From CAYJAD01 sp964370675 (GTDB lineage Bacteria; Desulfobacterota; Desulfovibrionia; Desulfovibrionales; Desulfovibrionaceae): a DNA stretch of 64,000 nt. Positions within the stretch are counted from its first letter, which is position 1, and each line of letters opens with the position of its first letter. The notes below the pieces were generated by a model that was not told the origin of the DNA, made no database searches, and saw only the letters and a list, made by a program, of their open reading frames with translations. Location: the NCBI GenBank assembly GCA_964370675.1, contig CAYJKC010000006.1, positions 22,572 through 86,571 on the forward strand. The letters run 5' to 3'. Of the stretch, positions 25,616 through 34,644 are shown piece by piece. The position numbers were made by a program, and so were the translations under genes.

Positions 25616-28069
25616 ATGGTGACCCTTACAGTTACCCCTGTTGGACCATGCGGTGCTTTGCCGCTTATGTCTGTGCGTGAAGTTGTTATGTTTCCCAAGG
25701 CCATTATGCCTCTATTTGTTGGGCGAGCAGCTTCCATTAAAGCCATTGAGGCTGGGCACAGTGAATATGATAAGAAAATTTTTTTAGTTGCACAGCGTGA
25801 GCCAGATACAGAAAAACCAGACAGTGCTGACCTATATAAAATGGGAGTTGTAAGCCGTATCTTGCAAATTTTACGCTTACCGGACGGAACCATTAAGGTA
25901 TTGTTTGAAGGCTTATATAGGGCAACTTGGGAAGCAATTTCTGAAGAACATCCCTTTGGAGATGGGGAGTTTCCAAGGGTAAATGTTGTTGCTCTTGCAG
26001 AGCAGAAGATTGTTAATCAAGAATCAGAAATATTAATTAAAACAACTCATGACGCCCTTGATGAGTATAGTAAAGTTAATAAGAAAATGACCCAGGAGGT
26101 CATGGCTGCCATTACTAGCGTGCAAGATGCAGGCAGACTTGCTGACTCTATTATTCCGCATTTAAGAACTGAATATCGCAAAAAACAAGAGGCTTTAGAA
26201 CTACTTAACCCCCTTGAGCGCCTTGAAAAGACTTATGAGTTTCTTCAATCTGAAATGGCTATTTCTTCGGTTGAAAGGCGCATTAAGCACAGGGTGCGTT
26301 CACAGATGGAACGCAATCAGCGTGATTATTACTTAAACGAACAAATTAAAGCTATTAATAAAGAAATGGGTCGTGAAGATGATCCACAAGCAGAAATAGC
26401 TGAAATGGAACAAAAGTTTAAAGAACGTGATATGCCAGAAGAAGCCAGAGAAAAAGCTTTGCGTGAGCTTCGCAAGTTGCGCGGTATGTCACCTTCAGCT
26501 GCTGAATATACTGTGTTGCGTAATTATGTGGATTGGGTAATGGATTTACCATGGAATACCTTAAAGCCCATTGATATGGATATTCAGCATGCGCGTGAAA
26601 TTCTTGATAATGAGCATTATGGCCTTGAAAAACCTAAAGAACGCATTCTTGAATACCTTGCGGTGCAAAAGCTATCTGGCGGGCTAAAGGGTCCTATACT
26701 TTGTCTTGTGGGCCCTCCTGGAGTTGGTAAAACCTCTCTGGCTAAGTCTGTGGCAGCTGCCACTGGGCGTGATTTTACACGCCTTTCTCTTGGTGGTGTG
26801 CGTGATGAAGCAGAAATCCGTGGACATAGGCGCACCTATGTTGGAGCTTTACCAGGCAAAATTTTGCAATCACTAAAGCGTGTTAAATTTAATAATCCCT
26901 TGTTTTGCCTAGATGAAATTGATAAAATGAGTGCAGATTTCCGTGGAGACCCTGCTTCAGCTTTATTAGAAGTTTTAGATCCTGAGCAAAACAATACTTT
27001 TATGGATCATTATCTTGATCTTGATTATGATTTATCCAAGATATTTTTTATTACCACTGCTAACTCTTTGCACTCCATACCTGTCCCGTTACAAGATCGC
27101 ATGGAAATAATAGAATTAAATAGCTATCTTGAGACAGAAAAAAGTCGTATCGCACGCCAGTTCCTTTTGCCTAAGCAAATTAAGGAGCATGGATTAAAAG
27201 AGCATAATCTCATTATAAGTGATGAGGTTATCTTGCAGGTAATTCGCTATTATACACGTGAAGCTGGAGTGCGTAATCTTGAGCGCGAACTTGCTGCCTT
27301 ATGCCGCAAGGTTGCCATTAAGTTGGTTGAAGAAGATGATTTAGATTTATGCGTTACTATTGTAGAAGAAGATTTAAATACCTATCTTGGGGTTAAGAAA
27401 TATCGCTTTGATGAGCGTGAAAAAGAGCCACAAGTGGGTGTTTGCACAGGTCTTGCTTATAATCAGCGCGGTGGTGAAATTCTTATGGTTGAAACCAGCC
27501 TTATGCCTGGTAGTGGGCATGTGTCTACCACTGGGCAGTTGGGTGATGTTATGACAGAATCTGCTCGTGCGGCTTTAACCTATGTGCGTTCTCGAGCAGA
27601 TGTTTTAGGGCTTAACTCTCGCTTTCATCGTAAGGTAGACATACATGTGCACGTGCCATCTGGCGCAACACCTAAGGATGGACCTTCAGCAGGGATTACC
27701 CTTGCAACATCCATTACCTCAGCTTTACTTGGTATTCCTGTGCGCAATGATGTGGGTATGACTGGAGAAATATCTTTGCGTGGTCGTGTTTTGCCAATTG
27801 GTGGTTTGCGTGAAAAACTGCTTGCAGCGCGTCGCTCTGGTTTGGTGAAAGTTCTTATCCCCATTGATAATGAAAAAGATCTTAAAGAAGTACCGGATGA
27901 AGTTTTGCAAGATTTAGAAATTGTCTTTGTAGAACATGTGGACGAAGTTTTACCACATGCACTAGCTGCTACAACTGAAGAAATATTTAGTGGACGTAGC
28001 CAAGCAACACCATTGTATATGTCTTTACGTAAAAACCCTGCAGAAGTTTTGCCGGAAAAACCTCAATAA
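25616..28069 (+). CDS. lon: ATP-dependent protease Lon
   Basis: An 817-residue LonA protease. The N-terminal substrate-binding domain (about 10-205) is followed by a coiled-coil linker, the AAA+ module with Walker A GPPGVGKTS near 368-376 and FCLDEIDK as Walker B, and the protease domain with catalytic Ser in KDGPSAG near 692-698 and a Lys about 43 residues later. ATG 25616 follows GGAG; an upstream in-frame TTG lacks a site. It ends the tig-clpP-clpX-lon cluster and is followed by a terminator. It degrades misfolded and short-lived regulatory proteins. Confidence 0.98.
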   Translation: MVTLTVTPVGPCGALPLMSVREVVMFPKAIMPLFVGRAASIKAIEAGHSEYDKKIFLVAQREPDTEKPDSADLYKMGVVSRILQILRLPDGTIKVLFEGLYRATWEAISEEHPFGDGEFPRVNVVALAEQKIVNQESEILIKTTHDALDEYSKVNKKMTQEVMAAITSVQDAGRLADSIIPHLRTEYRKKQEALELLNPLERLEKTYEFLQSEMAISSVERRIKHRVRSQMERNQRDYYLNEQIKAINKEMGREDDPQAEIAEMEQKFKERDMPEEAREKALRELRKLRGMSPSAAEYTVLRNYVDWVMDLPWNTLKPIDMDIQHAREILDNEHYGLEKPKERILEYLAVQKLSGGLKGPILCLVGPPGVGKTSLAKSVAAATGRDFTRLSLGGVRDEAEIRGHRRTYVGALPGKILQSLKRVKFNNPLFCLDEIDKMSADFRGDPASALLEVLDPEQNNTFMDHYLDLDYDLSKIFFITTANSLHSIPVPLQDRMEIIELNSYLETEKSRIARQFLLPKQIKEHGLKEHNLIISDEVILQVIRYYTREAGVRNLERELAALCRKVAIKLVEEDDLDLCVTIVEEDLNTYLGVKKYRFDEREKEPQVGVCTGLAYNQRGGEILMVETSLMPGSGHVSTTGQLGDVMTESARAALTYVRSRADVLGLNSRFHRKVDIHVHVPSGATPKDGPSAGITLATSITSALLGIPVRNDVGMTGEISLRGRVLPIGGLREKLLAARRSGLVKVLIPIDNEKDLKEVPDEVLQDLEIVFVEHVDEVLPHALAATTEEIFSGRSQATPLYMSLRKNPAEVLPEKPQ

Positions 28070-28095
28070 ATTTGTATTTTATTTAACTATATATT

Positions 28096-28127
28096 GGGAG
28101 CTACTTTGAAAGTTGCTCCCATTTTTT
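28096..28127 (+). terminator. terminator after lon
   Basis: GGGAGCTACTT (28096-28106) pairs with AAGTTGCTCCC (28110-28120), one mismatch, followed by ATTTTTTA. Confidence 0.85.
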
Positions 28128-28440
28128 ATGGTATTTCTGGTTGTTGATAGACTTAATGTTACTTTTTGTATAGTTGTGGTTGTTTTTGCGGGTGGATAAG
28201 AAGATGTAGGAGCAATCAATACCTTTCTTACTTTAATGGTTTTAAGATACGTTTTTGTTGTTGCAATTAACAAACAAAAAGTTTTTATTTGTTATAGTAT
28301 ATAGTGTGCTAAATTTATTGATTATTTCATCTCATTTCTTTCACACAAATTAATGAGATGCAAATAAAAAAAACTCCTTTTACCATATAACTCTTTGTAA
28401 CATTTGATTTTTTTTATAAATTTCTTGCATTTTTTTTGTT
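28128..28440. other. intergenic, nothing recognised
   Basis: AT-rich DNA with many T-runs between the lon terminator and the histidine kinase promoter. No gene, RNA or repeat was recognised. Confidence 0.4.
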
Positions 28441-28469
28441 TTGACTTTATAAAGAGCAAGGGTCATAAT
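28441..28469 (+). promoter_or_regulatory. sigma-70 promoter of hybrid histidine kinase
   Basis: TTGACT (28441-28446), 17-base spacer, CATAAT (28464-28469). The predicted transcript begins near 28476, which supports the ATG at 28523 with AAGG upstream over the in-frame ATG at 28478. Confidence 0.55.
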
Positions 28470-28522
28470 ATTTTTGAATGGATAATTTAACATTATACCT
28501 ATGTTTTTTAAGGTATTTAAAT

Positions 28523-30790
28523 ATGATGAAACGTTTTATAAATTCCGCTCTGAGTCTTAAAATTAAACTTCCGCTATCAATATTAATTATTGTTGCCATT
28601 ACTTTTGCAATTTCAACTGTGTTTACGTTTTATAATTTTACATCTGTGGTGCACACTGTGCGTGACAGTCACTTGCAAAGTTCTGCTGAAGTTATTGCCG
28701 AAAAAATCGCTACTCAAATCCGGCAAGCTGGACGAGATATGGTAATGGTGGCATCCTTACCCAATGTTATAGAAGCTGTAGAAATATCTCCTACTCAAGA
28801 TTCTCCAGAAGTAATCGAACAGCGATTGCACCTTACTACTTTATTTGAGCGTATTTTATTAGCCTATGGCTATTATAATGCTTTTTACTTAGTTAATGAA
28901 TCAGGTGAATTTCTAGTAGGTACAAGCCCTATAGCTAAAGATTTATCTTCGGGTGATGCAGGAGAAATATTTAATGCAGCCATGAAGAAAAGTGGTTTTA
29001 GTATTGGACCTACGGTTTATAGCTCTAGTGTTAGCCGTGCTATAGTGCCAATTTTTCTTGAAGTAGTATATAATGGTTATGGTGGAGCATTGGTAAGCTC
29101 ATTACATATTTCAAAAATCGTTAACACTGCCCTAGGCACTTCTCCAATAAAAGATATAACTCCTATGGTGTTTGCATTTAGTAGAGATACATTTATTGAA
29201 ATTACACCTGGTTTTGAAAATGATTTAAAAATTGGTCCTTGGGTTGAGCAAATACGGGGTAAGAGTAAGGGTGTGTTACGCGTAAATTATGATGATAGTG
29301 ATTACAATATTGCCTTTGCACAAGTTCCACAAACAGACATTTATACCATTACTATTGCTAGTGATAATTATATGCTTTTGCCAAGTAATATGTTACGCCA
29401 AACCACTTTGACTACAAATTTTATTGCAGTTTTTGTGATTATGCTTTGTGTATGTTATTTTACCTTACCTGTGACGCGTGATATTTCGCACTTAAGTATT
29501 TTTGCAAAATCTGTGACTGAGGGCAAGGATTCTAAGCTTTTAGCCAGCCCACGTAAGGATGAAATTGGACATTTAGCGACAAGCTTGGGGCATATGGTTA
29601 CAAGCTTAAAAGATATGGTGGTGCGTTCAGAAGCAGCAACTAAAGCTAAGAGTGACTTTTTGGCTTGTATGAGCCATGAAATTCGTACCCCTATGAATGG
29701 CATTTTGGGAACAACTCATTTAGCCATGCGCAGTGACCCTGATGAAAAACAGTTAAATTATTTGAAACGTATTGACGTTGCTGCTAAAACATTGCTTGGT
29801 GTTATTAATGATATTTTGGACTTTTCTAAAATTGAAGCCCAGAAAATGGATATTAGTAATACCACTTTTCGTATATCAGGTATGTTAACATCTATGCGTG
29901 ATATGCTGCAGTCAAAGTGCGATGAAAAAGATATCAAGCTTGAATTTAGTGTGGCAGATGATGTGCCTGATATAATATTTAGTGATCCTTTGCGCTTAAC
30001 TCAAATTTGCATTAACTTGTGCTCTAATGCCATTAAGTTTACCCCTCTTGGTGGTGTTCACATGCATATAGACATAAAAGAAAGGCAAAATGAGAATATT
30101 GTTCTTTTGTTCAGCGTTAAAGACTCAGGCATTGGTATTGCCTTAGAAGATCAACAAAATATTTTTGATTCCTTCGCCCAAGCTGATGGCTATACTACAC
30201 GTAAATATGGCGGTACAGGCCTTGGCTTAACCATTAGTAAAAGTTTGGTTCAGCTGCTTGGAGGTGAAATATGGGTGGCAAGTGTTTTAGGTGAGGGTAG
30301 TACTTTTTCATTTACCATACGAGCTATAGAAGGTTTTGAAGAAGATCTTGAAGAAGAAAGTGATAATACACAAACTAGTACATATTCTATACCTGATTTA
30401 AAAATATTACTTGTTGAAGATAATGAAATTAATCAAGAAATTGCTCTTGAAGTTTTGCGAGGCATGGGAGCTACAGTCGTTTTAGCTAACCATGGAGCAG
30501 AAGCAGTTAGCATTTTTGAAAAACAAGATGTAGACTTAATCTTAATGGATATACAAATGCCTATTATGGATGGTTTGACCGCTAGTAGGGAAATTCGAAA
30601 AAGTGCAAAACCCTATGCGCAAACTATACCCATTATTGCCATGACAGCTCATGCTATGACAGGTGATAAAGAAAAGAGCCTCCAAGCTGGTATGAATGAC
30701 CATATTACAAAACCACTTAATATTGATGAATTGTATAATGTATTACTTTTTTGGGGTACTGCTGGTAAGTCTGAAATAAAAATAACTTAA
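28523..30790 (+). CDS. hybrid sensor histidine kinase with receiver domain
   Basis: A 755-residue membrane sensor. Order: TM1 about 14-36; periplasmic Cache-like sensor domain about 40-285; TM2 about 293-315; HAMP about 315-365; HisKA with the phosphorylated histidine in FLACMSHEIRTPMNG near 384; HATPase with N box NLCSNAIKFT and G box YGGTGLGL; and a C-terminal receiver with phosphate-accepting Asp in LILMDIQMPIMDG near 675. No HPt domain or output protein is adjacent. A periplasmic sugar-type binding protein follows 103 bases downstream and could be its ligand-bound partner, as in LuxP/LuxQ or TorT/TorS; this is inferred from position only. Confidence 0.95.
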   Translation: MMKRFINSALSLKIKLPLSILIIVAITFAISTVFTFYNFTSVVHTVRDSHLQSSAEVIAEKIATQIRQAGRDMVMVASLPNVIEAVEISPTQDSPEVIEQRLHLTTLFERILLAYGYYNAFYLVNESGEFLVGTSPIAKDLSSGDAGEIFNAAMKKSGFSIGPTVYSSSVSRAIVPIFLEVVYNGYGGALVSSLHISKIVNTALGTSPIKDITPMVFAFSRDTFIEITPGFENDLKIGPWVEQIRGKSKGVLRVNYDDSDYNIAFAQVPQTDIYTITIASDNYMLLPSNMLRQTTLTTNFIAVFVIMLCVCYFTLPVTRDISHLSIFAKSVTEGKDSKLLASPRKDEIGHLATSLGHMVTSLKDMVVRSEAATKAKSDFLACMSHEIRTPMNGILGTTHLAMRSDPDEKQLNYLKRIDVAAKTLLGVINDILDFSKIEAQKMDISNTTFRISGMLTSMRDMLQSKCDEKDIKLEFSVADDVPDIIFSDPLRLTQICINLCSNAIKFTPLGGVHMHIDIKERQNENIVLLFSVKDSGIGIALEDQQNIFDSFAQADGYTTRKYGGTGLGLTISKSLVQLLGGEIWVASVLGEGSTFSFTIRAIEGFEEDLEEESDNTQTSTYSIPDLKILLVEDNEINQEIALEVLRGMGATVVLANHGAEAVSIFEKQDVDLILMDIQMPIMDGLTASREIRKSAKPYAQTIPIIAMTAHAMTGDKEKSLQAGMNDHITKPLNIDELYNVLLFWGTAGKSEIKIT

Positions 30791-30893
30791 ATTACCTTAA
30801 AAAATATTAATTTGATTATATAACTTTTTCGCCGTATTTGTTTGAAGATCTAAATTCTATGGTTTAAATATAAAAATCTTATAAGGAGATTTT

Positions 30894-31898
30894 ATGTTTT
30901 TACGTGTGTTTGGTGTTGTGGTGATATGTTTTCATTTATTTTTTGCCTTACCCACTGGGGTTAATGCTCAAAATAATAATGAAAAGCGGGTTGGTGTATT
31001 TGTTTTTCGACTCGCAGACTCATATATTAACTTGGTAACACAAGCAATTCAAAAATCACTTGCCGGTAAGGTTGATGTGATGGTTTTTGATGCTAAGCAA
31101 GACCAGGTGCTGCAACTTGATCAGTTAACACAATTTATAAATGGTGGCGGTGATGCTGTTGCCATGAACCTTGTGGATGTGAAAGTAGGTCAAGATGTGT
31201 TAAGCGTTATTAGAGAAAAAAATATACCGGTGATTTTCTTTAATAAAGAACCGGATCTTGAACTAATTTTAGATTATAAGCAGGCACGTTATGTGGGCTC
31301 AGAGGCAAGGCAATCTGGAGTATTGCAAGGCGAAATTATAGCAAAAATATGGAAAAGTAGCCAAAGTTTTGATCGTAATAATGATAATATTTGTAATTTT
31401 ATCATGTTACAAGGTAATATTGATAATCCTGAAGCGCTTGTGCGTAGTAAACTAAGTGTTCAACAAGCCCGCAAGCTGGGTGTAAATATGCAGCAGGTTG
31501 GTAATACTTTAATTTGCGATTGGGATGAAGAATGTGCATATAGTGCCACAAAAACCTTGCTGAATTCTCATTTAGGTAAAGTAGACATGATTATTGCAAA
31601 TAATGACTCCATGGCACTTGGGGCCATAAAAGCCTTGCAGGATTATAATTTTAATGTTGGGAATAATGAAAATATTATTCCGGTGGTTGGCATTGATGGT
31701 TTAAAACAAGCGAAAGAGGCCATAGCCAAAGGATTGATGCATGGAACAGTAATTCAAGATGCTGATGCCATGGGATATGCCATTGCAAGTATGATTTTAA
31801 ATTCCTTAAATGGCAAAAAATTTCTAGATAATTTACCTTATTCGTGGGGAGATAGCAGTATAGATATTCGTATTCCATATAAAGAGTATACAGAGTAA
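30894..31898 (+). CDS. MglB-like periplasmic sugar-binding protein, orphan
   Basis: A 334-residue type I periplasmic binding protein of the galactose/ribose (Peripla_BP_4) group with a signal peptide (about 1-25, ending VNA). Features include VGVFVFRLADSYINLV at the start of the fold, FFNKEPD near 115, and IIANNDSMALGAIKAL near 232-247. MglB binds galactose or glucose and calcium, but here no mglA or mglC transporter genes are near. The neighbour upstream is a hybrid histidine kinase, so it may act as a sensory co-receptor rather than a transport subunit. AAGGAG precedes the ATG. Confidence 0.88.
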   Translation: MFLRVFGVVVICFHLFFALPTGVNAQNNNEKRVGVFVFRLADSYINLVTQAIQKSLAGKVDVMVFDAKQDQVLQLDQLTQFINGGGDAVAMNLVDVKVGQDVLSVIREKNIPVIFFNKEPDLELILDYKQARYVGSEARQSGVLQGEIIAKIWKSSQSFDRNNDNICNFIMLQGNIDNPEALVRSKLSVQQARKLGVNMQQVGNTLICDWDEECAYSATKTLLNSHLGKVDMIIANNDSMALGAIKALQDYNFNVGNNENIIPVVGIDGLKQAKEAIAKGLMHGTVIQDADAMGYAIASMILNSLNGKKFLDNLPYSWGDSSIDIRIPYKEYTE

Positions 31899-31930
31899 AA
31901 TGCATAATTATTATATTAAACGGAGACAGT

Positions 31931-32398
31931 ATGAAGGTTAATGAAAAGGCAAAAATTGATGTGAAAGCTCTTAATGACTATTTTCACCACAGCGACTCTT
32001 TTGCAACACGTCTTGGTATTGAAATTGTGGAAGTTGGTGAAGACTATGCCGTTGCCACTATGCCTTTAACAGAAACACATCGCAATGGTATGGGTAATGC
32101 ACATGGAGGAGCTATATTTTCTCTTGCAGATATGTCCTTTGCAGCAGCTGCACATGCCAGCGGACTTTTTTTTGTAAGCGCCCAAGCTAGTATTTCCTTT
32201 CTTGAACCAGGGCGAGTTGGACCTTTGCGAGGTCGTTCAACCAAGGTGCGTTGCGGTAAGACCCTAGGTATTTATGATGTGCGTATTTATGATGCAGATG
32301 AAACCTTGGTGGCCATTGGCACTATTACTGGTTATAATACCAATATACCCATTGAAGAATTAGACAGCTATAAAGCTATGACCTGCTCCCTTAAGTAA
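31931..32398 (+). CDS. PaaI-type hotdog thioesterase
   Basis: A 155-residue single-hotdog acyl-CoA thioesterase. The catalytic segment NAHGGAIFSLADMSFAAAAH near 58-77 contains the HGG turn and the conserved Asp of the PaaI group. It probably hydrolyses a short or aromatic acyl-CoA in the cytoplasm. It lies 32 bases after the binding protein with CGGAG upstream. A phenylacetate-CoA ligase type gene lies 2.2 kb away on the other strand; a metabolic link through aryl-CoA is possible but unproven. Confidence 0.9.
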   Translation: MKVNEKAKIDVKALNDYFHHSDSFATRLGIEIVEVGEDYAVATMPLTETHRNGMGNAHGGAIFSLADMSFAAAAHASGLFFVSAQASISFLEPGRVGPLRGRSTKVRCGKTLGIYDVRIYDADETLVAIGTITGYNTNIPIEELDSYKAMTCSLK

Positions 32399-32551
32399 GG
32401 TTTTTGACTTGTAATATACTAAAAAAATTATATATTTTTTGTGCTATATTGACTTGGTAATGAAGATGCTATAATATACTTTTATCTATGCTGGTAAATA
32501 AAGTTTTTGCTTTACTATACAAGACAAATGTTAAGTTATATTAGGTGGTTC

Positions 32552-33754
32552 ATGGAAGAACAAAAAAATAATGATGCTCAAAATACACCAAGTGAGCAAG
32601 TGCATGATTTGTCATCGCAACGTATGCAAGACATGCCTGTTGTTGACTATAGTGAAGGTGTGCACAGTATTTTAAATAATTCAGAAACTCCTGGTCATGG
32701 TTTTGAAAGTGAAGCTAAGGACATTTATCAAAATAATTTGTACAGAGTATCAGCATATGTTTTTAGTACCAATGTTATAGTGCTTCTTTTGGCAAGTATT
32801 GTACTTGATTTTTATGAGGAACATTATAATATTATTGAACCTTTGGCATTACTTTTAATTCCTGCTGGTTTTACATTTATTTGGTTGTATAATAAAAAAC
32901 GTAATCCTGCCATTCCGCTACTATTATTAGGGTGTTGTGTAACATTACTTTGCGGTTATATACTAGTTGCTGAAGGTCCGCCTGATGGTAGTGCTATGCT
33001 TTGGGTGGCTATATATCCAAGTACAATTGTATTGTATATGGGATTACGTTATGGAACGGCAATTTTTATTGTCTTTTATGGCTCTCTTTTAGGTCTTTTT
33101 TATACCTCACTGGGAGACTTAATGGCGGTACCATTAACAGAATCTATGCAAATTAGATTGCTAATGGTATGTTTAGGTAGTTTTGTATTTGTATGGTTTC
33201 TTGAGTTTGCACGATTTAAAACTAACCTTGCTTTACATAGAGCAGCACATCGCATTGAACAATCATCGCTGACAGATGCTTTAACAGGTCTTGGTAATAG
33301 ACGTGATTTTGACCGTAGCCTAGCTTGGACTATGGCTCGTTCTAATCGCAATAATATACCTTTTTCTTTAGCAATTTTGGATATTGACCATTTTAAAAGA
33401 ATTAATGATACCTATGGACATGCTGTGGGCGATCAAGTTCTTGTGCATATTGCTTCTGAGGTGGAAACACAAATCCGTAATGCTGACCGTATGTTTCGTT
33501 GGGGTGGTGAAGAATTTGCCATTATTATGCCTGCAACCAGCATGGGTAAAGCCATGGCCGGAGCAGAGCGCATTCGAACTCATATTGAAAAGACACCCTT
33601 TATACTAGGCAATGAGCAAGTTTTTGTTACCGTTAGTCTTGGAATGTATTCAGGGTCAGAAAGTTCAGACCCAAGTTATCCCATGCAAATTGCAGATCAA
33701 TGCTTGTATAGAGCAAAATCCACCGGACGTAATAAAGTTGTAGGTGGAGTTTAA
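32552..33754 (+). CDS. membrane-bound diguanylate cyclase (GGEEF)
   Basis: A 400-residue protein making cyclic-di-GMP. An acidic, probably cytoplasmic N-terminal tail of about 65 residues precedes six predicted membrane segments (about 70-230). The GGDEF domain carries the active-site variant GGEEF in MFRWGGEEFAIIMP near 313-326, which is fully compatible with activity. The inhibitory RxxD site (RNAD) lies five residues before it, so product feedback is expected. The start at 32552 follows AGGTGG. A small lipoprotein gene follows after 23 bases. Confidence 0.93.
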   Translation: MEEQKNNDAQNTPSEQVHDLSSQRMQDMPVVDYSEGVHSILNNSETPGHGFESEAKDIYQNNLYRVSAYVFSTNVIVLLLASIVLDFYEEHYNIIEPLALLLIPAGFTFIWLYNKKRNPAIPLLLLGCCVTLLCGYILVAEGPPDGSAMLWVAIYPSTIVLYMGLRYGTAIFIVFYGSLLGLFYTSLGDLMAVPLTESMQIRLLMVCLGSFVFVWFLEFARFKTNLALHRAAHRIEQSSLTDALTGLGNRRDFDRSLAWTMARSNRNNIPFSLAILDIDHFKRINDTYGHAVGDQVLVHIASEVETQIRNADRMFRWGGEEFAIIMPATSMGKAMAGAERIRTHIEKTPFILGNEQVFVTVSLGMYSGSESSDPSYPMQIADQCLYRAKSTGRNKVVGGV

Positions 33755-33777
33755 TTTTTTAACTATTAGGAGATATT

Positions 33778-34038
33778 ATGTCTTTTTTACGTATATGTAT
33801 AATTGTACTTAGTTTTACCATGTTGCTTGGTGCTTGTGGTCAGAAAAAAAACACAAAACTCATGAGCGAAAAAGAAGAAACTATGATTTCTGCAAAGGCA
33901 GATTGCATGCAACAAGCCCAAAGCATGTATAATGAAACCATTGACACGTTTGATGCTAGTAGTAATTCGTATTATACCACTTGTATGCAAACTAAATATG
34001 GCTATACCCCAGAACAAATTAGAGCTATGGATAATTAA
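33778..34038 (+). CDS. small lipoprotein, unknown
   Basis: An 86-residue predicted lipoprotein: signal peptide with lipobox LLGAC at about 16-20, then a charged helix-forming domain with two cysteines (ADCMQQ and YTTCMQ) that could form a disulfide. It has AGGAG upstream and follows the diguanylate cyclase closely, so it may be co-expressed and could modulate its periplasmic side. No family recognised. Confidence 0.8.
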   Translation: MSFLRICIIVLSFTMLLGACGQKKNTKLMSEKEETMISAKADCMQQAQSMYNETIDTFDASSNSYYTTCMQTKYGYTPEQIRAMDN

Positions 34039-34078
34039 TTTAAGCTCTTAGCATATAAACAATAAACTAGACTTAAAC

Positions 34079-34609
34079 CTAATCTAATGGCTCTTTATTG
34101 CCCCATTTTTCAATAAATATGTTGTTTTCATCATAGTTATTGCGAGGGCTAAAGGGTTGAGTAGGGTATCCGCAAACAATGATGCCAAGAATTTCGGTGT
34201 TACTTGGCAATTCAAAATAACTTTTAAAAGCTACTGTGCGCTCAGCATCGGGGTAGACTCCTGTCCACACCGTACCAATACCGAGGCCACGAGCTGCCAG
34301 TAGCAAATTCTGTATGGCAGCAGAACAATCTTGTTGCCAATATCCTTCGTATTTTTCTGCATTTAAATCAGCACATACTACAATACATGCCGATGAACCC
34401 ATAGCCATTTGGGCATATGGGTTATGCTTTGCAATAACTTCAAAGCTTTGTGGGTCACGCACTACTATAAAACGCCAAGGCTTAGAATTACCTGCACTAG
34501 GGGCCACCATGGCAGCTTCGAGCATTTTTTTAATACTAGCATTATCTATGTTTTCACCACTAAATTTGCGAATACTACGTCTTGTAAAAATAGCTTCAAA
34601 AATATCCAT
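34079..34609 (-). CDS. nitroreductase family protein
   Basis: A 176-residue FMN-dependent nitroreductase. The FMN-contacting RRSIRKFSG near 11-19, the AAMVAPSAGNSKPWRFIVV segment near 32-50 and the AARGLGIGTVWTG motif near 111-123 are all standard, unlike the shorter protein at 3.9 kb. It reduces nitroaromatics, quinones or flavin with NAD(P)H, commonly in redox balance or detoxification. Convergent with the lipoprotein gene, and 35 bases downstream of the phenylacetate-CoA ligase gene on the same strand, so possibly in an operon with it. Confidence 0.9.
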   Translation of the reverse strand: MDIFEAIFTRRSIRKFSGENIDNASIKKMLEAAMVAPSAGNSKPWRFIVVRDPQSFEVIAKHNPYAQMAMGSSACIVVCADLNAEKYEGYWQQDCSAAIQNLLLAARGLGIGTVWTGVYPDAERTVAFKSYFELPSNTEILGIIVCGYPTQPFSPRNNYDENNIFIEKWGNKEPLD

Positions 34610-34644
34610 AAATCACCCCTAATATTTGTTTTACTTTGATACAC

